Of a DNA stretch of 64,000 nucleotides, positions 8,079 to 16,967 are shown one piece after another. This DNA is from Treponema sp. (GTDB lineage Bacteria; Spirochaetota; Spirochaetia; Treponematales; Treponemataceae). Numbering within the stretch: the stretch's first letter is position 1; each line of letters opens with the position of its first letter. The translations under genes were made by a program, and so were the position numbers. The notes beneath the pieces were generated by a model, which did not search any database, was not told where the DNA came from, and saw only the letters and a program-made list of their open reading frames with translations. The stretch is taken from positions 1 to 64,000 of the forward strand of contig JAILKS010000038.1 of NCBI GenBank assembly GCA_024693715.1, read 5' to 3'.

Positions 8079-9565
8079 TTTGCCACCTCCGAAATATCAG
8101 GACGGGTTTTGGCTTCCAGAATGTATGAAGTTCCGCCTTTTTTAGTTACGTTTATCATTGGAATATTAAGTTCCCGGCTTATGATTTCTGTTACCCTTGG
8201 ACTACAGAAGCCAGACTGACATCTTCCCATGCCTGCCCTTGTACGTCTTTTTACACCGTCCAAATCAACTGCACCAATAGGACTGTGAATGGAGGCAACA
8301 ATTTCACCTTCAGTAATCATTTCGCAACGGCAGATAATCTGTCCATAACGGGAATCTTTTTTAATCAGCTCTGTTTTTTCTTGCAAAGAAGCATTCTTAA
8401 AAGAAGAGATTCCCTTACGTTCTTCTATAAAACCTTTATTCTTTTCAACTTTTAGGCCGGCCTTAACCAGCAGCTCAACAACCGCTTCACCAATTGCAGG
8501 TGCAGAAGTAAGTCCTGGCGAACAGATTCCTCCGACATTTATAAAGCCAGGGACATTTTTATCTTCTTCAATAATAAAATCATTTATTGGACTTCCGTCC
8601 ATTTCTACCGCAATTGCACGGATTCCTGCAAAAGAATTGATTATATTTCTTGTAGGGATTTCAGCAACAGAACGTCTTGCCGCATTCAATATTTCCGCCT
8701 GATAAGAAGAAGTAGTTCCCGTATAACCTTCATTTTCTCTGGAAAGGTCTTCTGCACTAGGTCCAATTAAAATATTACCGTCAACGGTTTTAGTTACAAG
8801 AACGCCTTTTCCATATACGCCAGGTGTCTGAAAAAGCACATGATTCACCAGACCCGAACACTTATTATCTAAAAGACAATATTCACCCTTACGCTGTATG
8901 ATTTTATAAGCCCTTGCTCCCGCCATCATACTGATTTTATCTGCAAACAAGCCGGCAGCATTAACAAGGTATTTTGCCTTCAATTCACCGGCTGTAGTAG
9001 AAATAACAAATCCATCTTGATTATTATTTATTGCATGAACTGCTGTATTTCTTAAAAAAGTTGCGCCGTTTATAACTGCACTTTCTGCAATTGCCCAGCT
9101 TGCTTCATAAGGAGAAATTATAGCTGCACTTGGAGCATACAAGGCGGCAATTACATTTTCGTTCAGATTTGGCTCCATTTCAAAAAGCTCGTCCTTCTGA
9201 ACAATTTTCAATCCTTTGACACCATTCTTTTTTCCGCGTTCATAAAGACTTTTTATTTTTTCAAGTCCAGACTCATCAAAAGCCAGCACCAGAGAACCAA
9301 TTTTTTGATAACTGAAATTAAGCTTTTTTGATAAATCTTCAAATATCTCTGAACCGCGAATATTATATTTTGCCATCAAGGTTCCAGGCACAGGATCATA
9401 ACCTGCATGAACAATTCCACTGTTAGCCTTACTGCTTCCACAGCAGACATCATCTTCCTTGTCCAAAAAACAAACCCTGGCAGTAGTTTTAGATAATTCG
9501 CGTGCAACGGAAGCGCCTGTAATTCCAGCACCAATGATTATAACATCATATTCATATTTGCTCAT
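8075..9565 (-). CDS. GlpA-like FAD dehydrogenase with [2Fe-2S] BFD domain
   Basis: Related to anaerobic glycerol-3-phosphate dehydrogenase subunit A. The N-terminal dinucleotide-binding motif is IIIGAGITGASVARE (residues 8-22), followed by a DAO-fold FAD domain. The C-terminal BFD-like domain carries four cysteines (ICRCEM, then GMGRCQSGFC), predicting a [2Fe-2S] site. I place the start at ATG 9565 (MSKYEYDV) because a TGC-TATACT promoter box ends 6 nt upstream; the longer frame from 9598 would run through that promoter. First gene of a three-gene operon. Glycerol-3-phosphate is the likely but unproven substrate. Confidence 0.88.
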   Translation of the reverse strand: MSKYEYDVIIIGAGITGASVARELSKTTARVCFLDKEDDVCCGSSKANSGIVHAGYDPVPGTLMAKYNIRGSEIFEDLSKKLNFSYQKIGSLVLAFDESGLEKIKSLYERGKKNGVKGLKIVQKDELFEMEPNLNENVIAALYAPSAAIISPYEASWAIAESAVINGATFLRNTAVHAINNNQDGFVISTTAGELKAKYLVNAAGLFADKISMMAGARAYKIIQRKGEYCLLDNKCSGLVNHVLFQTPGVYGKGVLVTKTVDGNILIGPSAEDLSRENEGYTGTTSSYQAEILNAARRSVAEIPTRNIINSFAGIRAIAVEMDGSPINDFIIEEDKNVPGFINVGGICSPGLTSAPAIGEAVVELLVKAGLKVEKNKGFIEERKGISSFKNASLQEKTELIKKDSRYGQIICRCEMITEGEIVASIHSPIGAVDLDGVKRRTRAGMGRCQSGFCSPRVTEIISRELNIPMINVTKKGGTSYILEAKTRPDISEVAK

Positions 9566-9571
9566 AAAATA

Positions 9572-9580
9572 AGTATAGCA
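9572..9580 (-). promoter_or_regulatory. extended -10 element of the GlpA-like operon
   Basis: On the minus strand TGC-TATACT (9580-9572) ends 6 nt before ATG 9565. No ribosome-binding site is present. Confidence 0.6.
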
Positions 9581-9622
9581 CGGGTTTTGACTAAACACAC
9601 AAAAAAAATCCTCTATCCTCTG

Positions 9623-9660
9623 GTAAAACGTTTTACTAAATCGGAATAATGTTTTATACT
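9623..9660 (+). promoter_or_regulatory. promoter and palindromic operator of the GH43 gene
   Basis: TTTACT (9632-9637), a 17-bp spacer, then TATACT (9655-9660), which ends 6 nt before ATG 9667. The perfect 14-bp palindrome GTAAAACGTTTTAC (9623-9636) overlaps the -35 region. Palindromes with a central CG are typical LacI/GalR-family operators, so repression by a sugar-responsive LacI-type protein is likely. Confidence 0.6.
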
Positions 9661-9666
9661 CTATAT

Positions 9667-11196
9667 ATGAAATTAAATCTCTTAATAGTAGGTGTGTTAT
9701 TAATTATGGGAACAACATTATCATCATCCTGCGCTTCTAATGCAGGAAGACAAAGTCCAACAGAAAATACAGTTTTCAAATATTCACAGGTACAGAAAAA
9801 GCTTGCTCAGAATGTAATCAAGCTTGCAGAAAACAATCCGATTATTGCCCACAAATTTACAGCTGATCCTGCTGTTCTTGTTTATAATGATACAGTTTAT
9901 ATTTATGGAACAAATGACCAGCAGCAGGTAGAAGTTTCTCAGGGGGAAGAAGATAATTCTTATAACAGTATAAATACCCTGAATGTATTCAGTTCAAAAG
10001 ATTTAGTTAACTGGACTGACTGTGGTGAAATTGCAGTGGCTGGCTCAAAAGGTGCTGCAAAATGGGCAAAAAACTCCTGGGCTCCGGCTATTGCCACAAA
10101 AAAAATTGGCGAAAAAGATAAGTTCTTTTTATATTTTGCTGACAGTGCAAACGGAATTGGAGTTTTGACTGCCGACTCACCTACAGGCCCCTTCACAGAT
10201 CCACTTGGAAAAGCCCTTATAAGCCGCTCAAGTCCAAACATAAAAGGGGTTCACTGGCTTTTTGACCCGGCTGTTTTTGTAAATGATGATGGTACAGGCT
10301 ACATTTATTTTGGCGGTGGAGTTCAGAATGATGTTGAACATCCAAAATCTGCGCGTTGTGCAAAACTTGGTGCAGATATGATAAGTTTAGACTCTGTTCC
10401 AGCAGAAATTGATGCTCCTTTCCTTTTTGAAGATTCTGGAATAAATAAAGTTGGAAATAAATATTATTATTCTTACTGCTCAAACTGGGCAGACCGTAAG
10501 GATATTAAAGCTGATGTTATCCCGGGAATTGCTTCAATCTGCTACATGAGTTCTGACAATCCATTGGGCCCATTCACTTATGAAGGTGAAGTTTTATTAA
10601 ATCCAGGAAAATATTTTGGTCCATGGGGAAACAATCATCACTGGATTTTTAATTTAAAAGGAAAATGGTACATTGCCTACCACACACAGACTACAGAAAA
10701 GAAAATCGGTCTAACAAAGGGCGGTTACAGAAATGTATTTATAAATGAGTTTGCCGTAAATGATGACGGAAGCTGGAAATTACAGGATACAACTACAATT
10801 TCCCGGCTTGGAGTTGAACAGCTGGCTGACTTTAATCCTTATACAAAAATCCCGGCTGCAACTTTGCAAAGCTCAAAAGATTTGGTTATTTCAAGTGATA
10901 AAGTTTTCCCTATAAATGACAAGGCCTTCTTAAAGCTTTGCAATGTAGATTTTTCTAAGGGAGCTGATTCAATCAAAATCCAGACAGCAGAAGGAAGCCG
11001 TGATGGAACCTTAAGCCTTTATCTTGACAGCAATACTTCTGGCGTTTTGCTTGGTCAGCTTGATATAAAAGGAAGCGGAGCTTTTGAAGCTGAATTGAAT
11101 TATCCGACTGATGACAATAAAACAAGCCACAATCTTTATCTTGTTTTCACCGGTGAATGGGCTTTGGAAAGCTGGGAAATAAGTGCGAAGAAATAA
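9667..11196 (+). CDS. GH43 family glycosidase lipoprotein
   Basis: Five-bladed propeller glycosidase of family 43 (arabinofuranosidase/xylosidase type). The first catalytic aspartate is in TADPAVLVYND, the second in FDPAVFVNDDGTGY and the general acid in FEDSGINKVGNKYYY; WAPAI and HHWIF are further family segments. The C-terminal ~120 residues resemble a CBM6-type module. The N-terminus is a hydrophobic signal with a probable lipobox (LSSSCAS), so the enzyme is surface or periplasm anchored. I start at ATG 9667 because the promoter box lies between it and an earlier ATG at 9649. Likely removes arabinose or xylose from plant hemicellulose; specificity is unknown. Confidence 0.88.
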   Translation: MKLNLLIVGVLLIMGTTLSSSCASNAGRQSPTENTVFKYSQVQKKLAQNVIKLAENNPIIAHKFTADPAVLVYNDTVYIYGTNDQQQVEVSQGEEDNSYNSINTLNVFSSKDLVNWTDCGEIAVAGSKGAAKWAKNSWAPAIATKKIGEKDKFFLYFADSANGIGVLTADSPTGPFTDPLGKALISRSSPNIKGVHWLFDPAVFVNDDGTGYIYFGGGVQNDVEHPKSARCAKLGADMISLDSVPAEIDAPFLFEDSGINKVGNKYYYSYCSNWADRKDIKADVIPGIASICYMSSDNPLGPFTYEGEVLLNPGKYFGPWGNNHHWIFNLKGKWYIAYHTQTTEKKIGLTKGGYRNVFINEFAVNDDGSWKLQDTTTISRLGVEQLADFNPYTKIPAATLQSSKDLVISSDKVFPINDKAFLKLCNVDFSKGADSIKIQTAEGSRDGTLSLYLDSNTSGVLLGQLDIKGSGAFEAELNYPTDDNKTSHNLYLVFTGEWALESWEISAKK

Positions 11197-11204
11197 CTTA
11201 ATTA

Positions 11205-11233
11205 TTGACAGATTTTTCAATAAATAGTAAATT
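11205..11233 (+). promoter_or_regulatory. promoter of the tRNA-Ser/ffs unit
   Basis: Consensus TTGACA (11205-11210), a 17-bp spacer and TAAATT (11228-11233), about 15 bp before the tRNA 5' end. Confidence 0.7.
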
Positions 11234-11247
11234 CGTAGAACACGTCT

Positions 11248-11334
11248 GGAAAGATGTCCGAGTGGTTTAAGGTACACGCTTGGAAGGCGTGCATACCAGA
11301 AATGGTATCCGGGGTTCGAATCCCCGTCTTTCCG
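11248..11334 (+). tRNA. tRNA-Ser (anticodon GGA)
   Basis: Class II tRNA with a 7-bp acceptor stem GGAAAGA / TCTTTCC, D-arm CCGAGTGG, anticodon stem CACGC / GCGTG around loop TTGGAAG (anticodon GGA), a long variable arm (CATACC...GGTATC) and the T-arm GGGGTTCGAATCCCC. The discriminator is G and CCA is not encoded. It stands 4 nt upstream of ffs, so both are probably cut from one transcript. Confidence 0.97.
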
Positions 11335-11338
11335 ATAT

Positions 11339-11435
11339 GGGTCAGATGCCCTTCAAGTGTCTGCCGCAAAACCCCGTCAGAGGAGGAATCCAGCAGCGGT
11401 ATGCGGTCAGAGCTGTGCTTGGGATTATCTGGCCC
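11339..11435 (+). ncRNA. ffs: signal recognition particle RNA (4.5S type)
   Basis: About 97 nt closed by GGGTCAGAT (11339-11347) and ATCTGGCCC (11427-11435). The apical domain carries GTCAG-A-GGA-GGAA-TCC-A-GCAGC (11376-11397). This equals the E. coli arrangement GTCAG...GCAGC around a GGAA tetraloop, with the 3-bp apical stem flipped from TCC/GGA to GGA/TCC, a compensatory change. It lacks an Alu domain, so it is the short SRP RNA that binds Ffh. A run of seven T (11435-11442 region) follows the closing stem and acts as terminator. Confidence 0.94.
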
Positions 11436-11442
11436 TTTTTTT
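11427..11442 (+). terminator. terminator of the tRNA-Ser/ffs unit
   Basis: The 3' strand of the SRP RNA closing stem followed directly by TTTTTTT. Confidence 0.75.
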
Positions 11443-11476
11443 ATGATTTTTTAAGTATTTTAACCTAATTTCCACA

Positions 11477-11505
11477 CTGACATTAAAGTAAAACTTTGTT
11501 ATACT
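11477..11505 (+). promoter_or_regulatory. promoter of the GH2 gene
   Basis: CTGACA (11477-11482), a 17-bp spacer and TATACT (11500-11505), ending exactly 6 nt before ATG 11512. Only T residues lie between box and ATG, so a ribosome-binding site is excluded. One of the clearest leaderless promoters in the window. Confidence 0.75.
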
Positions 11506-11511
11506 TTTTTT

Positions 11512-14500
11512 ATGAATGTTTTATTTAATGGCAATTGGCAGTTTGCCGAACTTCCTTTAGATTCAAGTACAATGTATAAGGACAATAAACCTGTCTTTTT
11601 TAATCCTGTAGATTTTTATGAGCAGGCAGAAAATCAGAATTATAAGCCTGTAAAGCTTCCTCATGACTGGATGATTTGCCACGTAAAAGATTTATACAAA
11701 AACAGTGTGGGCTTTTATAAAAAACTGTTCCGCCTTAGCGAAGATGAAATCACAAACCGCCGCACAGCAATCCGTTTTGAAGGTATTTATATGAACAGTG
11801 CAGTCTGGGTAAACGGAAAGCTTGCAGGAGAATGGAAATACGGATACTCAACCTTTGAGTATGATATTTCAAAGCTTGTAAAAGCCGGTGACAACATTAT
11901 TGAAGTTATTGCCGTCTATCAGAACTGCAATACGAGATGGTATTCCGGGGCTGGTATTTTCCGTGATGTAACTTTTATAAACACGCCTGCTGTCTTTCTG
12001 CCTCTTGATGGAACTTATATCGTAACCACAGCCGAAAATCAAAACGGACAAGGCAAATGGAAGTTTAAAATCACGACAGAGATAGCAGAATTAAGAGAAT
12101 TGGAAGGGGCAACCACAGAAATAAAATCAGAAACAGCAGTTGTAAAAACCACGCTTTTTGATAAAGCTGGAAAGCCTGTGCAATTGCGTGAGGTCTCAAC
12201 CACAGCACCCGCTCTTCTTTCAAAAGAAGAAAGCGAGGATTTACAGAAAAACGTGCCTTCCCTAGCTGGCTGCAAACTTTCAAGAAGCAGTCAGACTTTT
12301 GAAATTGAAAATCCACAGCTCTGGGATATTGAAAATCCTTACTGCTACACAGCAAAAACCCAGCTTTTTGCTCAGGATGGAAGTGTGCTTGATGAAATTG
12401 TCCAGAACTGCGGATTTAAAACCTCAGTTTTTGATAAGGACAAGGGCTATTTCTTAAATGGAAGGCATATAAAAATCTACGGAGCCTGCCAGCATCACGA
12501 CCAGGGGGCACTAGGTTCGGCTTTCGACAAAAATGCTTTATTCCGTCAGTTTGCAAAACTCAAGGAAATGGGAGTAAATGCAGTTCGCTGTTCACACAAT
12601 CCACCACCAAAGGCCTGGATGGATTTGGCAGACGAAATGGGACTTTTAATTGATGACGAAGCCTTTGACATGTGGGAAAAACCAAAAACTCCTTTTGATT
12701 ACGGTAATTATTTTAATGACTGGTATAAAAAAGACCTGGCTTCCTGGGTTAGAAAAGACCGTAATCATCCCTGCCTTTTAATGTGGTCAATTGGTAACGA
12801 GATTTACGATACCCACATGGGAAATGGTCTGCAAATTACAAAGAATCTTTATGCCGAAGTATTAAAACATGACCCGGAAAAGGTTGCACCAATCACAATT
12901 GCTTCAAATTACATGATGACAGATGGAGCTCAGGCTTGCGCTGCTGAAATTGATACAGTCGGCTACAACTATCTAGAAAGACTTTACGATGAACATCACA
13001 CAAAATATCCTGAATGGAAAATCTATGGTTCCGAAACAGGTTCTACCGTACAGAGCCGGGGAATATATCACTTCCCAGAAAGTCTCAAGCTGGTTACCTT
13101 TAGTGACGGTCAGTGTTCTGCGCTTGGAAACTGTTCTACAACCTGGGGAGCGGCAAATACTCAGACTGTAATTTCCAACGACCGCGACTGTGACTTTAGT
13201 GCAGGTCAGTTTATCTGGACGGGTTGGGATTACATTGGAGAACCAACTCCTTATCACACAAAAAACTCTTATTTTGGTCAGATTGATACAGCGGGCTTCC
13301 CAAAAGACACCTTCTATCTTTACAAATCTGAATGGGCTTATAAAAAGGCTGAGCCTTTCGTTCATATTCTGCCCTATTGGGATTGGAATGAAGGTCAGCT
13401 GATTGATGTAAAAGCCTACACAAATGCAGAAAGCGTAGAACTTTTCTTTAATGGAAAATCCCTTGGTAAGCAGGACATAAATCATAAAGATGGAAAAGAA
13501 CCATTTGGACGCTGGCAGCTTCCTTATTCAAAAGGAGAATTAAAGGCAATCGGCTATGATGAAAATGGAAAGGAAATTGCAAGCGAAATCAAAGGCTCTT
13601 TTGAAGATCCTGCAAAAATCATTCTTGAACCGGAAAAATATGATACAGGTGATTTGTTCTTTATTGATATAATGACTGCTGATAAAAATGGCACTCTGGT
13701 AGAAAATGCCCGAAACTATATTACTCTCAATGTAACTGGAGATGCAGAACTTGTCGGTATGGATAACGGAGATTCAACTGATTATGAAGAATATGTTTCT
13801 GAAAACGGAATAAGCCATACAAGAAAGCTTTTTGCAAACCGACTCCTTGCAGTTATCAGGGCAAAAAAGCCGGCAAGAAATCTAAAACCTGTTTTTGTAG
13901 TTACAGCGGCCAGCAAGGATTTACCTAATACTTCCATTAAATACGATGGCGAAAATTGGAAAGCCGTGGCACCTTATAATGCCATTCACCCGGTTGAAGA
14001 TTTTGTACCTGTAAGAAAGATTGAGCTAAGTTTTGAAGATGCTAGCAATTGCTCTAGTGGCGGCGTTCTTCTTAATAAAGAAAAATCTGAAATCACGCTT
14101 ACTGCAAAAGTGCTTCCACAAAACGCGACTGTCAAAGAAATAAGCTGGAATCCGGTTTTAAAAGAATGTGTTTCCAGTGATTACATTGAAGTTTCTAAAA
14201 CAGTTGAAATTGAGCCAGGCATTTACTCTGCTAAAATAAAGGCAGCCTGTGACGGCGAATGTATTTTGCGCTGTATTGCCAAAAATAATAGTCAGCTTGA
14301 TGAAGTAATAAGCGATTTAGGATTTACAGTTGAAGGAATTGGAAATCCAAAATTAAATCCTTATAAATTGATAGAAGCCTGCCGTTTTACCGACTGGGAT
14401 AAATCACACCTAAAGCCTACGGTAAGTCTTGAAAGCGGTATTTCCAACAGATTTGCAGGACCAACCTGGATTAGTTTTGATAAGGTTGATTTTGGCAAGG

Positions 14501-15162
14501 ATGGTGCAGATTCTATTCATATTCCAATTTTCAGTTTTAATACTGAGCTTCCTGTAGAAGTTTGGGATGGAAAGCCGGCAGAAGGAACAACACGAGAAAG
14601 TGGCGGAATTGAAGCAGAAGGGGCTGAATGTCTTGGTAAGTTTACCTATAAACATGAATCCGTTTACAATACTTTTAATGAAAATGTGTTTACCTTGAAT
14701 AGAAGATTGTTCGGCGTTCATACAATCACAATCGTTCTTCCAACAGAGCATGAGTTCCTGGGATTTTATTTTGACAAAACTTCTAAGGCTTTTGCAAAAC
14801 TTCGTGCCCTTGATGCAGATACGATTGTTGGCGATACCTTTACAAAAACTAAAGATGCAGTTGAAGGAATTGGTAACAACGTTAATCTTGATTTTTCAAA
14901 TATGGATTTTGGTTTGGAAGGAGCAAAATCAATCACAATCTGTGGAAAATCAAATACAGAGAATAATTCCATAAATCTCAAGTTCTTTGCCAAAGACGAA
15001 AATGCGGCAGAAAAATCTTCTACCCAAGTAATTGAGTTTGCCCATACCGAGGATTATGAAGAAAAAACTTTTGAAATCAGCAAAATTACGGGAAATCAGC
15101 AGGTAAGCTTTGTATTCCTGCCGGGATGTAATTTTGATTTCAAATGGTTTAGATTCAATTAA
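11512..15162 (+). CDS. GH2 family beta-galactosidase-like glycosidase, large multidomain
   Basis: A 1216-residue retaining glycosidase. The N-terminal sugar-binding domain (LPHDWMI, about residues 1-160), the Ig-like domain and the TIM barrel are in GH2 order. The acid/base is E430 in MWSIGNEIYD and the nucleophile E508 in IYGSETGST. After the barrel (about 620) come a DUF4982-like module, a GH2 C-terminal domain and two further beta-rich modules (about 960-1216), one a likely CBM. No signal peptide: a cytoplasmic enzyme acting on imported oligosaccharides. Most likely beta-galactosidase, but beta-glucuronidase or beta-mannosidase activity is not excluded. Confidence 0.88.
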   Translation: MNVLFNGNWQFAELPLDSSTMYKDNKPVFFNPVDFYEQAENQNYKPVKLPHDWMICHVKDLYKNSVGFYKKLFRLSEDEITNRRTAIRFEGIYMNSAVWVNGKLAGEWKYGYSTFEYDISKLVKAGDNIIEVIAVYQNCNTRWYSGAGIFRDVTFINTPAVFLPLDGTYIVTTAENQNGQGKWKFKITTEIAELRELEGATTEIKSETAVVKTTLFDKAGKPVQLREVSTTAPALLSKEESEDLQKNVPSLAGCKLSRSSQTFEIENPQLWDIENPYCYTAKTQLFAQDGSVLDEIVQNCGFKTSVFDKDKGYFLNGRHIKIYGACQHHDQGALGSAFDKNALFRQFAKLKEMGVNAVRCSHNPPPKAWMDLADEMGLLIDDEAFDMWEKPKTPFDYGNYFNDWYKKDLASWVRKDRNHPCLLMWSIGNEIYDTHMGNGLQITKNLYAEVLKHDPEKVAPITIASNYMMTDGAQACAAEIDTVGYNYLERLYDEHHTKYPEWKIYGSETGSTVQSRGIYHFPESLKLVTFSDGQCSALGNCSTTWGAANTQTVISNDRDCDFSAGQFIWTGWDYIGEPTPYHTKNSYFGQIDTAGFPKDTFYLYKSEWAYKKAEPFVHILPYWDWNEGQLIDVKAYTNAESVELFFNGKSLGKQDINHKDGKEPFGRWQLPYSKGELKAIGYDENGKEIASEIKGSFEDPAKIILEPEKYDTGDLFFIDIMTADKNGTLVENARNYITLNVTGDAELVGMDNGDSTDYEEYVSENGISHTRKLFANRLLAVIRAKKPARNLKPVFVVTAASKDLPNTSIKYDGENWKAVAPYNAIHPVEDFVPVRKIELSFEDASNCSSGGVLLNKEKSEITLTAKVLPQNATVKEISWNPVLKECVSSDYIEVSKTVEIEPGIYSAKIKAACDGECILRCIAKNNSQLDEVISDLGFTVEGIGNPKLNPYKLIEACRFTDWDKSHLKPTVSLESGISNRFAGPTWISFDKVDFGKDGADSIHIPIFSFNTELPVEVWDGKPAEGTTRESGGIEAEGAECLGKFTYKHESVYNTFNENVFTLNRRLFGVHTITIVLPTEHEFLGFYFDKTSKAFAKLRALDADTIVGDTFTKTKDAVEGIGNNVNLDFSNMDFGLEGAKSITICGKSNTENNSINLKFFAKDENAAEKSSTQVIEFAHTEDYEEKTFEISKITGNQQVSFVFLPGCNFDFKWFRFN

Positions 15163-15176
15163 TAATTCATTTGTAT

Positions 15177-15204
15177 TATCATGGAATAAATATCATGGAA
15201 TAAA
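15177..15204 (+). repeat. 14-bp tandem duplication
   Basis: TATCATGGAATAAA occurs twice in direct succession (15177-15190 and 15191-15204) between the GH2 and thioesterase genes. It looks like a simple slippage duplication. Confidence 0.8.
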
Positions 15205-15239
15205 CTGCTGCTGATAATTGCCGCAAAATGAGGTATAAA

Positions 15240-16001
15240 ATGAACGAACTTGTATTTAAACAATGGCATGATGAAGATTTTACATTTCACAAAGAAATGA
15301 AAATAGATTTTTCCCAGTGTACGCCAGACAGAATAATGACCTGGGCAGAAATATTACGTTTTACATCTGATAATGCTGGAGAAGATTTTGCCCGCCGTGG
15401 AATGCCCTGGGATTTTCTTCAGGAAAAAGGAGTCGCTTTTATTGTTTCCCGAGTTTCTTTTCATGTTGAAAAAATGCCGCTTTATGAGCAGACAATTCGC
15501 CTGAATACCTGGGAATCTGCCCCACAAGGACCTTTTGCAACCCGTAATTTTGAACTTGTAGATGCTAACAACGGAAGTCTTTTAATTAAGGCTCAAACCC
15601 AATGGGTAGTTTTCGACATTAATAATCACAGAATCCTTCCGGCAAAGGCCTTTACTTTAAGACCTTGCCCAACGATTGTAACTGATTTTGACGCTATTAA
15701 ACCTGGAAAAATTGTACTCCCTGATGATATGGAAACCATTGCAAAACACACAGTAAAATATTCAGAACTGGATGCAAACGGACATACCAACAATTCAAAA
15801 TACATCAACTTTGTAATTGATAATCTGCCGGCAGACTTCCAGAAAAAACAGATAAAAGATTTGCGCATCAATTATTCCCGCGAAGCACACCTCGGCGAAG
15901 AAATGGAAATTAAAGCCAAATACAATGAAGCAGAAAACAAATATTCTGTGCAGGGCGTCATAGGCAATGTTTCCAGCTTTGAAGTTGAGTTGTATTATTA
16001 G
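15240..16001 (+). CDS. acyl-ACP thioesterase (FatA/FatB-like)
   Basis: Hydrolyses acyl-ACP to free fatty acid in the cytoplasm. The 253-residue protein has a double hot-dog fold; the family motif N-x-H-x-NN-x-KY appears as ANGHTNNSKYI near residue 182, including the catalytic Asn and His. The N-terminal part (RIMTWAEILRFTSD, WDFLQEKGVAFIVSR) fits PF01643 proteins. ATG 15240 is preferred over ATG 15228 because TGAGGT stands 5-6 nt before it. It follows the GH2 gene by about 77 bp without a clear terminator, so read-through is possible. Confidence 0.87.
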   Translation: MNELVFKQWHDEDFTFHKEMKIDFSQCTPDRIMTWAEILRFTSDNAGEDFARRGMPWDFLQEKGVAFIVSRVSFHVEKMPLYEQTIRLNTWESAPQGPFATRNFELVDANNGSLLIKAQTQWVVFDINNHRILPAKAFTLRPCPTIVTDFDAIKPGKIVLPDDMETIAKHTVKYSELDANGHTNNSKYINFVIDNLPADFQKKQIKDLRINYSREAHLGEEMEIKAKYNEAENKYSVQGVIGNVSSFEVELYY

Positions 16002-16021
16002 GAAAGGATTGTAGAAGAAAA

Positions 16022-16123
16022 GTCGGCAATAACGCCCCAGCACCATTCCGCTACATTTCCCATCATGTATTCGTAACCACTGTAGAGGCAATGTTTTTCA
16101 TATTCGTTCTGAATTACTTCGTG
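16022..16123 (-). pseudogene. SUMF1/FGE-like remnant with internal deletion
   Basis: On the minus strand 34 codons read as two pieces of a sulfatase-modifying-factor domain: HEVIQNEYEKHC (matching HEVTQGEYDKYC in the intact gene at 17144-19312) joined almost directly to MMGNVAEWCWG (matching MSGNVSEWCWD). In the intact gene these motifs lie over 150 residues apart. There is a stop two codons upstream and no start. DNA similarity to the intact gene is visible in both pieces. It is a decayed, internally deleted copy, not an expressed gene. Confidence 0.75.
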
Positions 16124-16164
16124 GATTTACATCGCTGGCAGATTTTCTGGCACGGGTCAGAGCC

Positions 16165-16950
16165 ATGAGGTTCTTTGATGATGAGTTTATGTCAGCCGCA
16201 TTCAGTGATGACATAAAAATGACGCAATTTTTAATCCGCATTCTTCTGAACAGAAATGATTTGACTGTAACAAAATCAATGTCGCAGGTCCAGAAAACAA
16301 ATCTGTTCGGTAAATCCGTAAAGCTTGATGTCGTTGCAGAAGATATCTTTAAGACAGAATACAACATCGAGATTCAAAGAGTCGGGGCTGGAGCCGGGGC
16401 AAGAAGAATCCGATACCATCAGGCTATGTTAGACAACCACACCTTAAAGAAAGGCGGTTCATATAAGGATTTACCGAATCTTTATATCATTTTCATTCTT
16501 GAGCATGATATTTTTGAAAAAGGTGCTCCTGTTTACAGGGTAAAAAAGCTACTTGATATTACTGACAGTGAAGGAAATAATTTGCCCTTTGATGATGATT
16601 GTAATATAATGTACATCAACGGCGAATACAAAGGTGATGATGCACTTGGAAAGCTCATGCATGATTTTTCGACATCAAACGCCGACGAAATGTTTTACGA
16701 TGAACTTGCAGACAAAATGCGTTTTTTAAAACAAGATGAAGAAGGTGTAAGAATGGCAAGTAAGATAGTTGAAGAATATGGTGACATACGTGCCGCGGAG
16801 GCATTAAAACAAGGGATACAGCAAGGCGAACAGCAAAAAGCTATTGAAGATGCTATCGAGTTTCTAAAAGAAAAAATTGCGCCCGAAATTATTGCAAAAT
16901 GTGTAAAACTTCCGATTGAAAAGGTACTGGAGCTGCAGAAAAAGCTTTAA
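16165..16950 (+). CDS. Rpn/PD-(D/E)XK nuclease family protein (transposase-like)
   Basis: A 261-residue member of the PD-(D/E)XK nuclease/putative transposase group (PF12784-like, Rpn relatives). The nuclease core shows KLDVVAED, then YNIEIQRV (E-x-Q motif) and RRIRYHQAMLDNH; the C-terminal third is charged and helical (EALKQGIQQGEQQKAIEDAIEF). Related E. coli Rpn proteins promote RecA-independent recombination and cut DNA. The family-like segment SLADFLARVRAM continues in frame upstream of ATG 16165 but no start codon is found there, and the frame runs into the SUMF1 remnant. The gene may therefore be 5'-truncated. No terminal inverted repeats were found. Confidence 0.78.
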   Translation: MRFFDDEFMSAAFSDDIKMTQFLIRILLNRNDLTVTKSMSQVQKTNLFGKSVKLDVVAEDIFKTEYNIEIQRVGAGAGARRIRYHQAMLDNHTLKKGGSYKDLPNLYIIFILEHDIFEKGAPVYRVKKLLDITDSEGNNLPFDDDCNIMYINGEYKGDDALGKLMHDFSTSNADEMFYDELADKMRFLKQDEEGVRMASKIVEEYGDIRAAEALKQGIQQGEQQKAIEDAIEFLKEKIAPEIIAKCVKLPIEKVLELQKKL

Positions 16951-16967
16951 AACAGTAAAACAAATAT

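Noticed and set aside
9649..9666. ATG 9649 as start of the GH43 gene.
   Set aside because: The TATACT promoter box (9655-9660) lies downstream of it, so this ATG should not be transcribed.
11254..11468. Short plus-strand reading frames starting in the tRNA.
   Set aside because: They run through tRNA-Ser and the SRP RNA, which explain the sequence fully.
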